This document shows positions 9,988-19,358 of a DNA stretch of 64,000 nt, piece after piece. The notes under the pieces are model-generated. The model saw only the letters and a program-made list of their open reading frames with translations, searched no databases and was not told the DNA's origin. Every line of letters starts with the position of its first letter. Position 1 is the first letter of the stretch. Origin of the DNA: Oligoflexia bacterium (GTDB lineage: Bacteria; Bdellovibrionota; UBA1018); assembly GCA_903895855.1 (NCBI GenBank), contig CAITVN010000132.1, positions 1 to 64,000 of the forward strand, given 5' to 3'. A program made the position numbers and the translations under genes.

Positions 9988-10357
9988 AACCAATGGCGTC
10001 AGGTTAAGAAACTTCATCCACGTCGCACTCAGAGCAACCCCACCGTCTCACCAGACTTAGGCATCGCTGAAACACTATCCGCAGCCACTGATGTTTCGTA
10101 CTTTCAATCTTTGACTTGCTAGGAATCCCACTCTTTCTTGGGGCTCGCCATCCATGGCTCACCCGTATCGCGGCTACGGCGCGAACGCTTCCGCTTACGG
10201 GAGGCCCCAAGAAAGAGTGGGATTCCTAGCAAGTCAAAGATTGAAAGAGATTTTAGGTGGCGAGGACGTTGTTTCATCGATGCCTAAGTCTGGTGAGACG
10301 GTGGGGTTGCCCACGCGACGTGGATGAAGTTTCTTAACCTGAGGCCATTGGAACTAG
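9984..10357. repeat. giant inverted repeat between two converging genes (IR1)
   Basis: Left arm 9984-10144 and right arm 10203-10357 are mostly complementary. The outer block (from CTAG to ACGTCGC) is about 43 bp with 3 mismatches. The middle block begins GCAACCCCACCGTC and is about 33 bp perfect. The inner block begins CTTTCAATCTTTGAC and is about 44 bp perfect. The blocks are separated by short non-matching stretches, and a loop of about 60 bases contains its own CCCGTA/TACGGG hairpin. The outermost CTAG on each side is the stop codon of the flanking gene, so the structure fills the whole gap between the SpoIID-like gene and the cytochrome gene. Transcripts from either side would end in a very long hairpin. 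It may be a two-way terminator or 3'-end barrier. No gene was found inside. Confidence 0.9.
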
Positions 10358-11166
10358 AGGCTTTTAGCCCGCTCTAGCGTGGCATGATAGATCGACTTCA
10401 GGTCAGCATCGGTCATCTTCTGGTACCCAGGCCACGGCATACTCTTCGCCAAAGGCAGACTTTTTTTGATTTTATTATTTTCGCCAGTCGGGCTCGTCAA
10501 CGGCTGCCGAAACCTAGCAACAAAAGCGACCTCGGTCCAAGCAGCGTAGGTCTTTACTTCATCTAGCTTGTGACACTGAAAGCACCTGGCGACTGTCGCC
10601 AAATAATTTCCCCGATTTACTGAAGAGTTTTCTGACAGTCTTGCTAAAACAAAGTCTGGATCACCCTGTCGCGCTCGATGCTCAAGTTTAGCAGGCCTAG
10701 GTAAAACCCGAGAAACCAGTCGGCTCCAAAGTGAATAGCTTTCACTCCCACCAACAACTGGGTCTTGCGTTCCCGAACTTCTCATGCTGATTTCTTTCAC
10801 CGCCAATACGACAGCCTCAGCGTCATCACGAAAAAAATGAGCGTAATCTCGATAAGGCATTTCGTAATGCAACGCTTGTCCTTGACGATCAACACCAGCC
10901 GTAATAGCGCGAAGCAACTCGCCGTCAGTCCAACTTCCAAACCGAGAAAAGTAACTCGCTTGAGTATGACAATGCGAACAGGTGGCGACCGCATCGAAAA
11001 GATACTGGCCGCGCGCTAACTCAGCGGCTCCGCCTCTCAGCACCAATGTTTCAGGTAAATCAAATCTCGGAAATACCAAGAAAAATGAGCTCACCAAAAG
11101 CGCAACTAATCCCGCAATGAGTCCAAAGACGAACGCAAACTTCTGGGTCACTGGGGGCAATCGCAT
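10354..11166 (-). CDS. membrane-anchored diheme cytochrome c
   Basis: The 270-residue product has an N-terminal signal-anchor helix (FVFGLIAGLVALLVSSFFLV) and two c-type heme sites. These are CSHCH in the first domain (about residue 63) and CFQCH in the second (about residue 200). Each domain has a downstream methionine that could be the distal ligand (YEMPYRDY, SMPWPGYQKM). The layout resembles electron-transfer cytochrome subunits of periplasmic dehydrogenases, with GQYLFDAVATCSHCHTQ and GNYLATVARCFQCHKL as paired repeats. No dehydrogenase partner adjoins it. Its stop codon lies in the right arm of IR1. It is divergent from the outer-membrane protein gene at 11211, with only 44 bases between them. 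Confidence 0.85.
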   Translation of the reverse strand: MRLPPVTQKFAFVFGLIAGLVALLVSSFFLVFPRFDLPETLVLRGGAAELARGQYLFDAVATCSHCHTQASYFSRFGSWTDGELLRAITAGVDRQGQALHYEMPYRDYAHFFRDDAEAVVLAVKEISMRSSGTQDPVVGGSESYSLWSRLVSRVLPRPAKLEHRARQGDPDFVLARLSENSSVNRGNYLATVARCFQCHKLDEVKTYAAWTEVAFVARFRQPLTSPTGENNKIKKSLPLAKSMPWPGYQKMTDADLKSIYHATLERAKSL

Positions 11167-11210
11167 ACAGGATAAAATGCTATATTTTTGAAAAAAACCA
11201 ACCTATATTA

Positions 11211-12128
11211 ATGCAAATGACTAAATTCATCGGTCTCGGTAGCGTCGCACTCACTCTCTGTGTTGGTTCGTTTGTTCAAAACTCATTTGCTGGTGAGTAT
11301 TTTGTCGAAAAAGCGACAGGATCAAATATCTCTAGCACGACACTTCAATCGGCAACTGAGCTTTTTAAAATTTCAGTTTCACAATCAACCCCTGATGCCA
11401 AGAACGATTCAGACTCGAATAGGGTGATTGAAGATGAAACCAAGGCCATCATTCGATTGCGGCCAAAACTGGTCAAACTTGGCGAATCGATCATTGTCGA
11501 TTTGGCTAAGATTGAAGCAAAAACTGAGAAAATTCTATTCTCGGCGCAACTTAAGGCCGCGCATGCAGACGAGCTTGACTTGGTCATCAAGCGCCTTACC
11601 CGCACAGTCATTAATGAAGATTCGAGTCAGGGCAAAGATCGATTAGGCGAAGTCACCCATTCAGAAGCAACGCCGAACGAGCTCATTCCTGCAAAAAATT
11701 TAACTTATTTTGAGTTTGGTCCTGCTTTCTTGGGTAACCTCAATCAACCCAATGTCGGATACCTTTTTTCGGGTGGCTACTCTTGGGATGTCACCTCGGC
11801 GCTCGTTCGCGCGGGGGCAACCGCCATTATTGACGGAAGCGCTGGCTGGTTGGATGGCCACATTGGCGGCACTGTGTTCTTTCAGCAGCGAAGCACTTCG
11901 CCTTATTTGCTTGGCGATTTCGGCTTTGGATTTTCTGGCTCTCAAGGTAACGGCCTACTCGATGGAGAGAAAACCGGCGGGTTCATGATGGCTGGGGGCG
12001 CTGGGGTGCAATTTTTTCGCAATTCAACCATTCATGTCGACCTAGGGATTCGGTTAGGGTTTCTATTCAAAACTTCAACACTTGGCATTCCGTATCACGG
12101 CGGCCTACACCTCGGCCTTTACTTTTAA
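11211..12128 (+). CDS. predicted outer-membrane beta-barrel protein
   Basis: This 305-residue protein has a Sec signal peptide ending near FVQNSFAGEY. A charged, probably helical region (residues 40-150) is followed by a C-terminal part rich in alternating Gly/aromatic strands: YFEFGPAFLGNL, YLLGDFGFGFSGS, GGAGVQFF, ending GLHLGLYF. A terminal aromatic residue after alternating hydrophobics is typical of barrels inserted by the BAM machinery. No specific family was recognised. A second in-frame ATG at 11217 is equally possible; neither has a clear ribosome site. The SDR gene follows after 18 bases, so the two are probably co-transcribed. Confidence 0.6.
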   Translation: MQMTKFIGLGSVALTLCVGSFVQNSFAGEYFVEKATGSNISSTTLQSATELFKISVSQSTPDAKNDSDSNRVIEDETKAIIRLRPKLVKLGESIIVDLAKIEAKTEKILFSAQLKAAHADELDLVIKRLTRTVINEDSSQGKDRLGEVTHSEATPNELIPAKNLTYFEFGPAFLGNLNQPNVGYLFSGGYSWDVTSALVRAGATAIIDGSAGWLDGHIGGTVFFQQRSTSPYLLGDFGFGFSGSQGNGLLDGEKTGGFMMAGGAGVQFFRNSTIHVDLGIRLGFLFKTSTLGIPYHGGLHLGLYF

Positions 12129-12146
12129 CTTGAGAAAGTTCAGTCA

Positions 12147-13070
12147 ATGAAATCGTTAACCACCACAGAGCAAGCCATTTTGTTAACTGGAGTCACTGGC
12201 TACATTGGCCCCCATGTCGCTTTAGATTTGCTCAAACGCGGCTACCGCGTTGGCGCACTCGTTCGTGACCCGTCGAAAGTTTCACCGCACCTACTCAGTG
12301 CAGGACTCAAGATTTTTCAAATCGAACAAACATTTGATTCGATCTCAGCGGCCATCGCGAGTTTTAGACCGACCAGCTGCATTCACTTATCCACTCTATT
12401 CAAGGCCGCGCACGCACCAGCCGATATCGGCCCACTGATTGAGTCGAACCTCACTTTTTCTACACTTCTGGTTGAAGCACTCGTACGCGAAAAAGTTCGC
12501 AATTTTCTCAACGTGGGCACCATTTGGCAGCATTATGAAAGCAAGGCCTACTCTCCGGTTTGCCTTTATGCAGCTTGCAAGCAGGCATTTGAAGACATTC
12601 TGCAATACTATAGCGAAACCACCGATGATTTTTCAGTCTTGAATCTGAAACTCTACGATTCTTACGGTCCAAACGACGCCAGAAAAAAATTGATTCCATT
12701 TTTGATTGAGTCAGCAAAAACTGGTAAGCGCTTTCAAACGACGAATGGTGAATCGCTCATTGATCTCGTTCACATCGACGACATTACTGAAGGGTTTTAT
12801 CAAGCCCACACCCTGCTTGCGAAATCAAAGAAAAATTCTTGGGAGTCTTTTACTTTAAAAACCGGAAACCCAAAAACCCTAAAAGAGATCATCTTACTAG
12901 TTCAAAAAATTGCACCACAACCTTTTGAAATCGAGTGGAATAAATTTTCTACCCGCCCGAGAGAGATGATGACCCCCTGGAACCATGACCCCGTCCTTCC
13001 GGGGTGGCAGCCCAAATTCGATATTGAATCAGGCTTAAAACAAGTACTCGCAGCACCGACCTTGCTTTAA
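12147..13070 (+). CDS. NAD(P)-dependent epimerase/dehydratase (extended SDR)
   Basis: The 307-residue Rossmann protein has the SDR nucleotide motif GVTGYIGPHVALDLL near residue 15 and NVGTIWQ at the end of a central strand. The catalytic YxxxK appears as YAACK (about residue 142), and VHIDDITEGFYQAHTLL is the common sugar-nucleotide SDR helix. The extended SDR fold usually epimerises, dehydrates or reduces nucleotide sugars; the exact substrate cannot be read. It follows the barrel protein and converges with the DUF3943-like gene, leaving only 18 bases between stops. An envelope-sugar role is inference. Confidence 0.75.
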   Translation: MKSLTTTEQAILLTGVTGYIGPHVALDLLKRGYRVGALVRDPSKVSPHLLSAGLKIFQIEQTFDSISAAIASFRPTSCIHLSTLFKAAHAPADIGPLIESNLTFSTLLVEALVREKVRNFLNVGTIWQHYESKAYSPVCLYAACKQAFEDILQYYSETTDDFSVLNLKLYDSYGPNDARKKLIPFLIESAKTGKRFQTTNGESLIDLVHIDDITEGFYQAHTLLAKSKKNSWESFTLKTGNPKTLKEIILLVQKIAPQPFEIEWNKFSTRPREMMTPWNHDPVLPGWQPKFDIESGLKQVLAAPTLL

Positions 13071-13088
13071 AACCGCCGTAGAATCGAC

Positions 13089-15149
13089 TTAGAACCGAAA
13101 CACTAGTTTTGCCATGTACCGAAACTCTGAAGAATTCACATCGACTTCATCGACTGTTCCGTCACGATACCGATATTCCATACTGAGTGCCAATCGCGCC
13201 CAGTCGCCTGGCAACTTAAATGCAGCCGACAATTCGTTATGAGTGATTCTCTCGCTCAGCTTCTGATCATGAGGCAAAAGATCTTGGCGACGATCCCATC
13301 CATCAAGTGAGTACTCCATGCTATTTTTAAAGTTCCATTTGAATTCGAAATGTTCAGTCTCTGCTGTGATCTTCGATGAAACCGTGATTCCGAAAGCATA
13401 GTAATACTCTCGAGATGACAGAATCTCTCGCATTTTTTCATCTGGATGAGCCAGTCTCCAGTCATGCATCGCGTACGAACGAATGACGGCAAAATCGCCG
13501 AAAACATCGAGAATCGCGTGAAGCTTCACTCCGTGTGAGTAGTAATTAAAATCAATGGTCGTACCTAATACATTTACAATTGCCGCCTTATCTAAAGTAG
13601 CACCCATTTCTTTGGTCCAAGCGACACTTTCTGCTGAAACTCCCGGGCGATCTCTCATGGTGTAATCGAAGCCATTGGCAGCGCCAATAAAGAAAGAGTA
13701 ACCTTGCAGTTTACCCTCTTTTTCGATCACATCTTGAGTGTAATAACCTGCGAGAGCGGCTTTGACAAAAAATTCAAAATCAGACAATCCGGTTTCATCG
13801 CCAGCACCTTTCACCAACATTTCAGTGAAATTTCCATCGGTCAAAATCTTAGTCACTTTGCCGGCGTGGCCATATTCAGGCACATTGACAATGAGAGTGC
13901 GTAAGCCCACTTCAGTATCAACATGGCGGACTGACGACAGGTCGCCGCCCGTTGTACGGTGGGTTCCCATACCAAACCAGAACTCAAATTCGTGATAGCG
14001 ATCAAGAGTGAGCCCAAAGCGATCAAGATCAGCGGTTTTTCTTGGTTTGTTGTCATCTAACCAATCGTGAAACCTCTTCGGCCCGCCAAAAATATTAGCC
14101 AAAATTTTGTAGGCGACATTGTCTGAACTGCGGTCAAAGAATGCTCCTAATTGTGAGAAAACTTCACCAATGGCAGCGCCTGCAGCCGGAGTCACAATGC
14201 AATCGTTGAAGCTAACTTTCTCTCTAAATTCGATAAAATATTCCCATAAAAGTGAAGCCGTAGTGGCGACCAACAGAGACTCCAGCGAATTGAAACCATT
14301 GGCTCGAGAAAATTGGTAGTACAACATGCCCGTCAGCGGGTGCATTACCGTATTGGTTTCAAAGTGATTGGTGTCAGTAGAAATGCCTTCACCGGTGATC
14401 AATTTTTTTCTCCAACTGGCCCAGTTCCAGCCAAGATCCCAGTCTGGCTCATTGAATGCGTGGTCTTTCCAGTACCAACCAGCGCCTAAACCAATGAGAG
14501 TGACAATTTCAATCGTGGCTCTTAAATAATTCTTCTGCTCGGGCTTTTCATCTTGATACAATCGATAGGCATCGTCAAACTCGAGAACCTCTAGTGATTT
14601 TTGCTTTACGTAATGCCCCTGAGAATCGAGCGCGATCACGTCTGATTTTTTCTGATGAATCGCGCTGAGTAGAGCGTATTCTTTCACCTCTCTGCTCGAC
14701 TTGTCTGTCACGGCAAATCGATTGATGAGCTTTTGAGTGCTTTCAATTTTTTCTGATTCTCCAAACTTTTTTGAAGGGTTGATTTTCCAACTGGCCGCTG
14801 GTGAATCGCCGTCTTTTGGTCTTTCAATCGTCAAAATCGTATTGGCGCCGCTATCGTCGTATTGAACGTAGTAGTCAAATTCGCTTTTATTGGTGACCGA
14901 ACCCTTACCTTGGTAACATTCAGTCGAAATCTCTTCATGAAAAGCGAGGGTCAGTTGCTGATGAATGAGCGTACACGTCGCCCTTGCGGCAGTGGCATCT
15001 CCAGCCACTTCTAGGGCAAAACGCTTGCCGGCCTTTGGTGCCTCAATCACGAGGTCACTCGCCAGAGCACTTCGAGTGCCAAATATACTGTAACTATTTA
15101 ATAATAATACAAAAAACAGGCCGCAGGCCTGCCCTAGTTGAATGCGCAT
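13089..15149 (-). CDS. DUF3943-like secreted envelope protein
   Basis: From the ATG at 15149 the product is 686 residues. AGAGGG lies about 11 bases upstream, and the signal peptide ends near FGTRSALASD. An upstream in-frame ATG at 15233 would add a low-complexity Glu/Lys tail and is not preferred. The middle (about residues 270-350) carries NTVMHPLTGMLYYQFSRANG, LWEYFIEFREKVSFNDC and PAAGAAIGE, which resemble the DUF3943 family: a His-Pro helix, a WEY motif and SxND. The C-terminal third alternates hydrophobic and charged residues like a barrel and ends YMAKLVFRF. Function is unknown. It is probably outer-membrane associated. Confidence 0.65.
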   Translation of the reverse strand: MRIQLGQACGLFFVLLLNSYSIFGTRSALASDLVIEAPKAGKRFALEVAGDATAARATCTLIHQQLTLAFHEEISTECYQGKGSVTNKSEFDYYVQYDDSGANTILTIERPKDGDSPAASWKINPSKKFGESEKIESTQKLINRFAVTDKSSREVKEYALLSAIHQKKSDVIALDSQGHYVKQKSLEVLEFDDAYRLYQDEKPEQKNYLRATIEIVTLIGLGAGWYWKDHAFNEPDWDLGWNWASWRKKLITGEGISTDTNHFETNTVMHPLTGMLYYQFSRANGFNSLESLLVATTASLLWEYFIEFREKVSFNDCIVTPAAGAAIGEVFSQLGAFFDRSSDNVAYKILANIFGGPKRFHDWLDDNKPRKTADLDRFGLTLDRYHEFEFWFGMGTHRTTGGDLSSVRHVDTEVGLRTLIVNVPEYGHAGKVTKILTDGNFTEMLVKGAGDETGLSDFEFFVKAALAGYYTQDVIEKEGKLQGYSFFIGAANGFDYTMRDRPGVSAESVAWTKEMGATLDKAAIVNVLGTTIDFNYYSHGVKLHAILDVFGDFAVIRSYAMHDWRLAHPDEKMREILSSREYYYAFGITVSSKITAETEHFEFKWNFKNSMEYSLDGWDRRQDLLPHDQKLSERITHNELSAAFKLPGDWARLALSMEYRYRDGTVDEVDVNSSEFRYMAKLVFRF

Positions 15150-15566
15150 TTCATTACCCTCTTCTCTTCTAAAAACCTTAGAACTCTCTTCTTCTTCTTT
15201 TTCTTCTATGTGCTGCATTGCGTCATAAGTCATTCAACTCAACTGGTCAACCACGACTACAGGCTAAATCACGTCAAGCAACAGTCTATCGCCGAACGCG
15301 AAGGTGGCCTTCAAATTTGCCAACCGCTGCCTAAGTCGTTGCCCACTCGGCTCTCATCATCAGAAGACGCCTCAAAGATGATGAGTGTCAGATTCAAATT
15401 CGCAATAGTTGGATGGGCGCTTGCCGACGACACCAATATGGTATCACGGGACGAGAGTGCGACGAAGTAACCGAAAGCGTTTGGATCTCTGAATCAGATC
15501 TCTCACAAGGACTCTCGGCGGTTAGGCTGATCAATTGACTACTAAAAATAACGATAGTTTTAGAAA
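15150..15566. other. non-coding spacer between two minus-strand genes
   Basis: No gene was found. The part next to 15149 holds a CTT-rich low-complexity run (15187-15208). CTCATCATC/GATGATGAG (15353-15384) forms a 9-bp hairpin. CTAAAA/TTTTAG (15542-15562) forms a small hairpin just after the stop of the peptide-binding protein gene and may help terminate the isc transcript. The long inverted-repeat structure seen in other gene-end spacers is not evident here. Confidence 0.5.
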
Positions 15567-17114
15567 TTATTGAAGCTGTAGCTGCTTAAAATACAAGCTA
15601 TTGAGCGGCGACAAATGAAAATTGCCTACAGACGATTTTACCAACACCGTATTTGGCTCATAAAATAAGGGCACCATGACAGCGTCAGTCTCGATGAGCT
15701 TGGTCTGTAACTCACCATAAGCCTTCGATCGCTCTTCTGGGGTCATTGCAACCTTAGCCTTCTCTATTTTTTGATCAATACTCAGGTCATGAAAATCAAA
15801 TCGATTGTTGCCGCCAGTGCTCAAGAAAATTGACAAAAAATTGTCAGGATCTGGATAATCCGCACTCCAACTTCCCACAAACGATGAACGCGAATGCAAA
15901 TCTAGTTGCACTCGAAATGAACGATTATCTTGCACGATAATTTCTACCGGAACCCCAAGATTCACTCGCAACTGTTCTTGAATAAACTGAGCAATCATTA
16001 AAGATTTTTCGGCATTCAAAACTAGCAATTCGAGTTTCCCACCACGGGTGGTATCGTACCCCGACGCTTTCAACTCTTTTTTTGCAGCGTCGACATCAAA
16101 TTTTAGCCCCATTTGTGCGACATGCCCCATTACGTGGGGTGGCACAAACGAGCCCGCCGCTTGCTGACCACTATTGATCACCTTCACCAACTTATTTCGA
16201 TCAATCGCCTGGGCAACTGCCCTTCTAAATTTAGGGTGATTGACATAGAGATTATTGACCGAAAAGCCGAAATAAACAGTTTTGAGATAACTGAAAGTCC
16301 TCAGTTCGACCCTGCCTTTCAATCTCTCAATATCGATTGCTGATGGGTCAATCAAAACATCAAGTTTGCCCGACTGAAAAAGATTCAGAGCCACTGAACT
16401 GTCTTTGACGATCAAAATATTGACTTGATCTATATTGCCATGCTTACCGTAATAGTTCGGATTGGCCTTAAGAACGATTTTTGAATCGACTTCGTAAGAT
16501 TGAAGCAGATACGGACCCAAACTCACCATACGTCCAGGTCGTGACCAAGACTCTCCATTTTTTTCAATGACGTCGGCGCGAAGCGGAAACGTCACCCAAA
16601 AAGTGGCTAATTGAATCCAGTAGGCCAGTGGCTTTTCGAGCTTCACAATAAGAGTCTGTTCATTAGGCGCTAGAATACCGACCTTTGAAAAATCTTTGAC
16701 CTTACCCGAATTAAAATCACGGGCCCCAACCACATCGAAAAGTAAATAAGCATAAGACGAGGCAGTGATGGGTGATAGTAGCCTTTTCCAGCTAGTCACG
16801 AAATCTTGAGCCTGAAGTCGCACCCCATCAGACCACTTGACGTCGGCTCGCAATTGAAAAGTATAGGTCAGCCCATCGGCCGAACGCGTCCACGACTTAG
16901 CGAGGGCAGGGACCACTTGAAGCTTGTCGTCAAAAGTGACGAGGCCTTCCATGACATTTTCAAGAACGTATTTTTCAAATGAGGTGTGGGCGCGATTCCA
17001 ATCGAGAGTTTCAGGCTCTGCTTGAAGTCGCACAGACAACTCTTTGGCCCAACTCGCATTAACCAAAGAGATGAGACAAAGGCAAAGAAAAAGCCCTGCT
17101 CGCTTTAACTGCAA
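15567..17114 (-). CDS. peptide-binding protein of an ABC importer (OppA/DppA family)
   Basis: The 515-residue product has a cleavable signal (LFLCLCLISLVNASWA) and the solute-binding family 5 fold. Family features include EPETLDWNRA, VMEGLVTFD, PALAKSWTRSADGLTYTFQL, WSDGVRLQAQDFVTSWKRLL, LGPYLLQSYEVDSKIVLKAN and a C-terminal SADYPDPDNFLSIFLSTG. These proteins deliver oligopeptides or similar ligands to a membrane permease. Translation starts at TTG 17114, one base after the stop of the ferredoxin gene, so it appears coupled to the isc operon. No cognate permease or ATPase is nearby. The orphan DppC-type permease at 1659 could be a partner only if the system is scattered. Confidence 0.88.
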   Translation of the reverse strand: MQLKRAGLFLCLCLISLVNASWAKELSVRLQAEPETLDWNRAHTSFEKYVLENVMEGLVTFDDKLQVVPALAKSWTRSADGLTYTFQLRADVKWSDGVRLQAQDFVTSWKRLLSPITASSYAYLLFDVVGARDFNSGKVKDFSKVGILAPNEQTLIVKLEKPLAYWIQLATFWVTFPLRADVIEKNGESWSRPGRMVSLGPYLLQSYEVDSKIVLKANPNYYGKHGNIDQVNILIVKDSSVALNLFQSGKLDVLIDPSAIDIERLKGRVELRTFSYLKTVYFGFSVNNLYVNHPKFRRAVAQAIDRNKLVKVINSGQQAAGSFVPPHVMGHVAQMGLKFDVDAAKKELKASGYDTTRGGKLELLVLNAEKSLMIAQFIQEQLRVNLGVPVEIIVQDNRSFRVQLDLHSRSSFVGSWSADYPDPDNFLSIFLSTGGNNRFDFHDLSIDQKIEKAKVAMTPEERSKAYGELQTKLIETDAVMVPLFYEPNTVLVKSSVGNFHLSPLNSLYFKQLQLQ

Positions 17115-17115
17115 G

Positions 17116-17451
17116 TCAGTAACCCACGTTAACGATTTCTACGACAACATCACCGTTGACCTTAGCCTGGCAACCGAGTCGAGAATTGGGCTTCCTAACT
17201 TTTGATGAATCATGAAGGCGATCATCTTCTTCGCCCTCCATCTTTACTAAGTTTTCAGCTCCACTGATCACGAGCACTTGGCAAGTGGTACAGGCACAAA
17301 ACCCACCACAAGCATGCTCGAGCGGCACATCATTTCCGAGGGCTGCGTCGAGAATAGTTTCTCCCTTCGCGCAATTAACGACTGAGATCGGCTGATCAAC
17401 TCCGGCTTTCTTAAATGTTATTTTCGGCATATGCTGGCCATTTTCACTCAT
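17116..17451 (-). CDS. fdx: [2Fe-2S] ferredoxin of the Isc system
   Basis: The adrenodoxin-type ferredoxin donates electrons during Fe-S cluster assembly. Cysteines follow the family spacing: C48-x5-C54-x2-C57 ([14 protein letters not shown]) and a distal one in RLGCQAK. The ATG at 17451 overlaps the hscA stop by 8 bases, and a second possible start is ATG 17430 (MPKITFKK). The open frame extends further upstream into hscA, but that part is not family-like. Gene order hscB-hscA-fdx matches the classic isc operon. The basic C-terminal tail typical of some Isc ferredoxins is absent; the protein ends EIVNVGY. Confidence 0.93.
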   Translation of the reverse strand: MSENGQHMPKITFKKAGVDQPISVVNCAKGETILDAALGNDVPLEHACGGFCACTTCQVLVISGAENLVKMEGEEDDRLHDSSKVRKPNSRLGCQAKVNGDVVVEIVNVGY

Positions 17452-19327
17452 TTCGAGTGGCGGCGTCAACCTTATCTCTTTTGGTCTTAATCAAATCACT
17501 CACTACCAGGTCTGCCAACCCTTTGGTGACCCGATCGAGGGTAAAAGCGGCCCGTCTAATGATTGACGGGTCTTGCCCTCTAATAGCCACTTGAAGGTCT
17601 TCAAAAGCTGATTTTATCTGTTGAAACTCTTCAGAGGAAAGCTGTTTTTGTGCGATGTCTAAGTGCTTTTGAGTAGCCCTAACCACCGGCTCAGCCTCAA
17701 TGCGGGCATTGATCAACTCTTTGGCCGCGCGATCAGTCTCAGCATTTGACTCGGCCTTGCAAATCGCCTGCTTGATTTGATCTTCAGAAAGCCCCGCTGT
17801 CGGACGCACTTCGATGGTCTGTTCAGTGCCGGTCTTTTGATCTTTGGCCGAAACCTGCAAAATTCCATCGGCATCAATCACAAAACTCACTTCAATCCGA
17901 GGAAGCCCAGCCGGCATCGGCGTCAGGCCTCGCAACTTAAATTTCGCCAAGCTCTGATTGTCGGCAATCATCTCGCGTTCGCCCTGAGCTACGTGAATAT
18001 CAACGGCCGTCTGTCGATCAACAAAAGTCGTGAAAACTTGCTTCGCAATTGCCGGAACTTTACTATTTCTAGCAATGACCACTTCCATCGCACCGCCGTA
18101 GGTTTCAATACCCAATGAAAGAGGCACCACATCGAGAAGAAGAAAGTCGCGATTATTGCCCGCAAGGATGTCAGCTTGAATCGCTGCCCCCAAAGCAACC
18201 GCTTCGTCAGGATTGACGTCAGTTTTCGGCACTTTTTCAAAAAATGCAGCGACGGCTTGCCTCACCGAAGGCAACCTCGTCGACCCGCCGACTAACACCA
18301 CATCGGTAATTTCACTCTTTGATACTCCTGAGTCTGCGAGTGCTGTGCGGCACGGTTCTAGAGTTCTTTCGATCAGTGGCTTCAACCACTCGTCACACTC
18401 TTTTCGACTCACTTTGCGAAAGAAATTCACTTGCGGACTAATTTCCCAATCGATGAACGCTTCAACTGCATCGCCCGAAAGCTCAGCATTCGCTGAGAGC
18501 TCAATTTTCAAGCGCTCACAGTGGGCTAAGAGTTCAGCTTTAGACTTCGAATCAGAAAATACATCAATCAAAAATTTTTCTTCAATCTCACGAGCCATGA
18601 CCTGGGCAATGGCCCAATCACAATCGTCACCACCAAGACAAGTGTCTCCGGCAGTTGCCAAGACCTCAAACACGCCATGCTCTACTTTCAAAATCGAAAA
18701 ATCAAAAGTGCCACCACCAAAATCGTAAACCGCAATGAGTCCAAACGGCTTTGTTCCGAGACCATAGGCCAGGGCTGCAGCCGTCGGTTCATTTAAGATG
18801 CGAACCACCTGTAGGCCGGCAATTCGCCCGGCATTACGGGTCGCTTGCCTCTGTGAATCATTGAAATAAGCGGGTACCGTAATCACCGCTTTCTTTACCT
18901 CGGTGTTGAGATCTTTTTGCGCTGCCTCTTTGAGCGTTCTCAAAATCATCGCAGAAACATCGACAGGAGAAATTTTTTCTCCATCAACTAGAATCTTAAC
19001 CCCTTCAGAGCCACCGTCAACCAGTTCATACGAGAGTGATGACCTCACCTCATCTGACACTTCACTCAGGTTACGGCCCAATAGTCTCTTTACTGAATAC
19101 AAGGTGTGAGACGGATCAATCACTCGATTTCTTTTAGCCGAATAGCCGATCGTTCGCAGGTGATCTCGTTCAATCACAACGACAGAGGGTAGAAGATTTG
19201 AACCTTCACTGAGTTCTAGAACTTTTGGAGTTCCATTTTCAACCCGAGCAACCAAAGAATGGGTTGTCCCGAGATCGATTCCAATGATCACTTCATTTTT
19301 TGGATTTCTGCCATTTGTACTGCTCAT
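17444..19327 (-). CDS. hscA: Hsp70-type chaperone HscA for Fe-S cluster transfer
   Basis: HscA is the specialised Hsp70 that, with HscB, releases clusters from IscU. The ATPase domain has [15 protein letters not shown] at the N-terminus, [20 protein letters not shown] and a third signature [17 protein letters not shown]. The substrate-binding domain follows (about residues 380-520), then a helical lid. A longer frame opens at 19384, but ATG 19327 gives the family-like start and avoids overlapping hscB. The product is 627 residues, close to typical HscA. It lies between hscB and fdx in the same transcript. Confidence 0.92.
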   Translation of the reverse strand: MSSTNGRNPKNEVIIGIDLGTTHSLVARVENGTPKVLELSEGSNLLPSVVVIERDHLRTIGYSAKRNRVIDPSHTLYSVKRLLGRNLSEVSDEVRSSLSYELVDGGSEGVKILVDGEKISPVDVSAMILRTLKEAAQKDLNTEVKKAVITVPAYFNDSQRQATRNAGRIAGLQVVRILNEPTAAALAYGLGTKPFGLIAVYDFGGGTFDFSILKVEHGVFEVLATAGDTCLGGDDCDWAIAQVMAREIEEKFLIDVFSDSKSKAELLAHCERLKIELSANAELSGDAVEAFIDWEISPQVNFFRKVSRKECDEWLKPLIERTLEPCRTALADSGVSKSEITDVVLVGGSTRLPSVRQAVAAFFEKVPKTDVNPDEAVALGAAIQADILAGNNRDFLLLDVVPLSLGIETYGGAMEVVIARNSKVPAIAKQVFTTFVDRQTAVDIHVAQGEREMIADNQSLAKFKLRGLTPMPAGLPRIEVSFVIDADGILQVSAKDQKTGTEQTIEVRPTAGLSEDQIKQAICKAESNAETDRAAKELINARIEAEPVVRATQKHLDIAQKQLSSEEFQQIKSAFEDLQVAIRGQDPSIIRRAAFTLDRVTKGLADLVVSDLIKTKRDKVDAATRNE

Positions 19328-19358
19328 GGTTTCTACTTTCGCTGGTCTGATTCTTGAT

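Noticed and set aside
15187-15208. CTT repeats as a possible phase-variable tract
   Set aside because: The run is imperfect and lies upstream of the preferred start of the DUF3943-like gene, so length change would not shift the frame.
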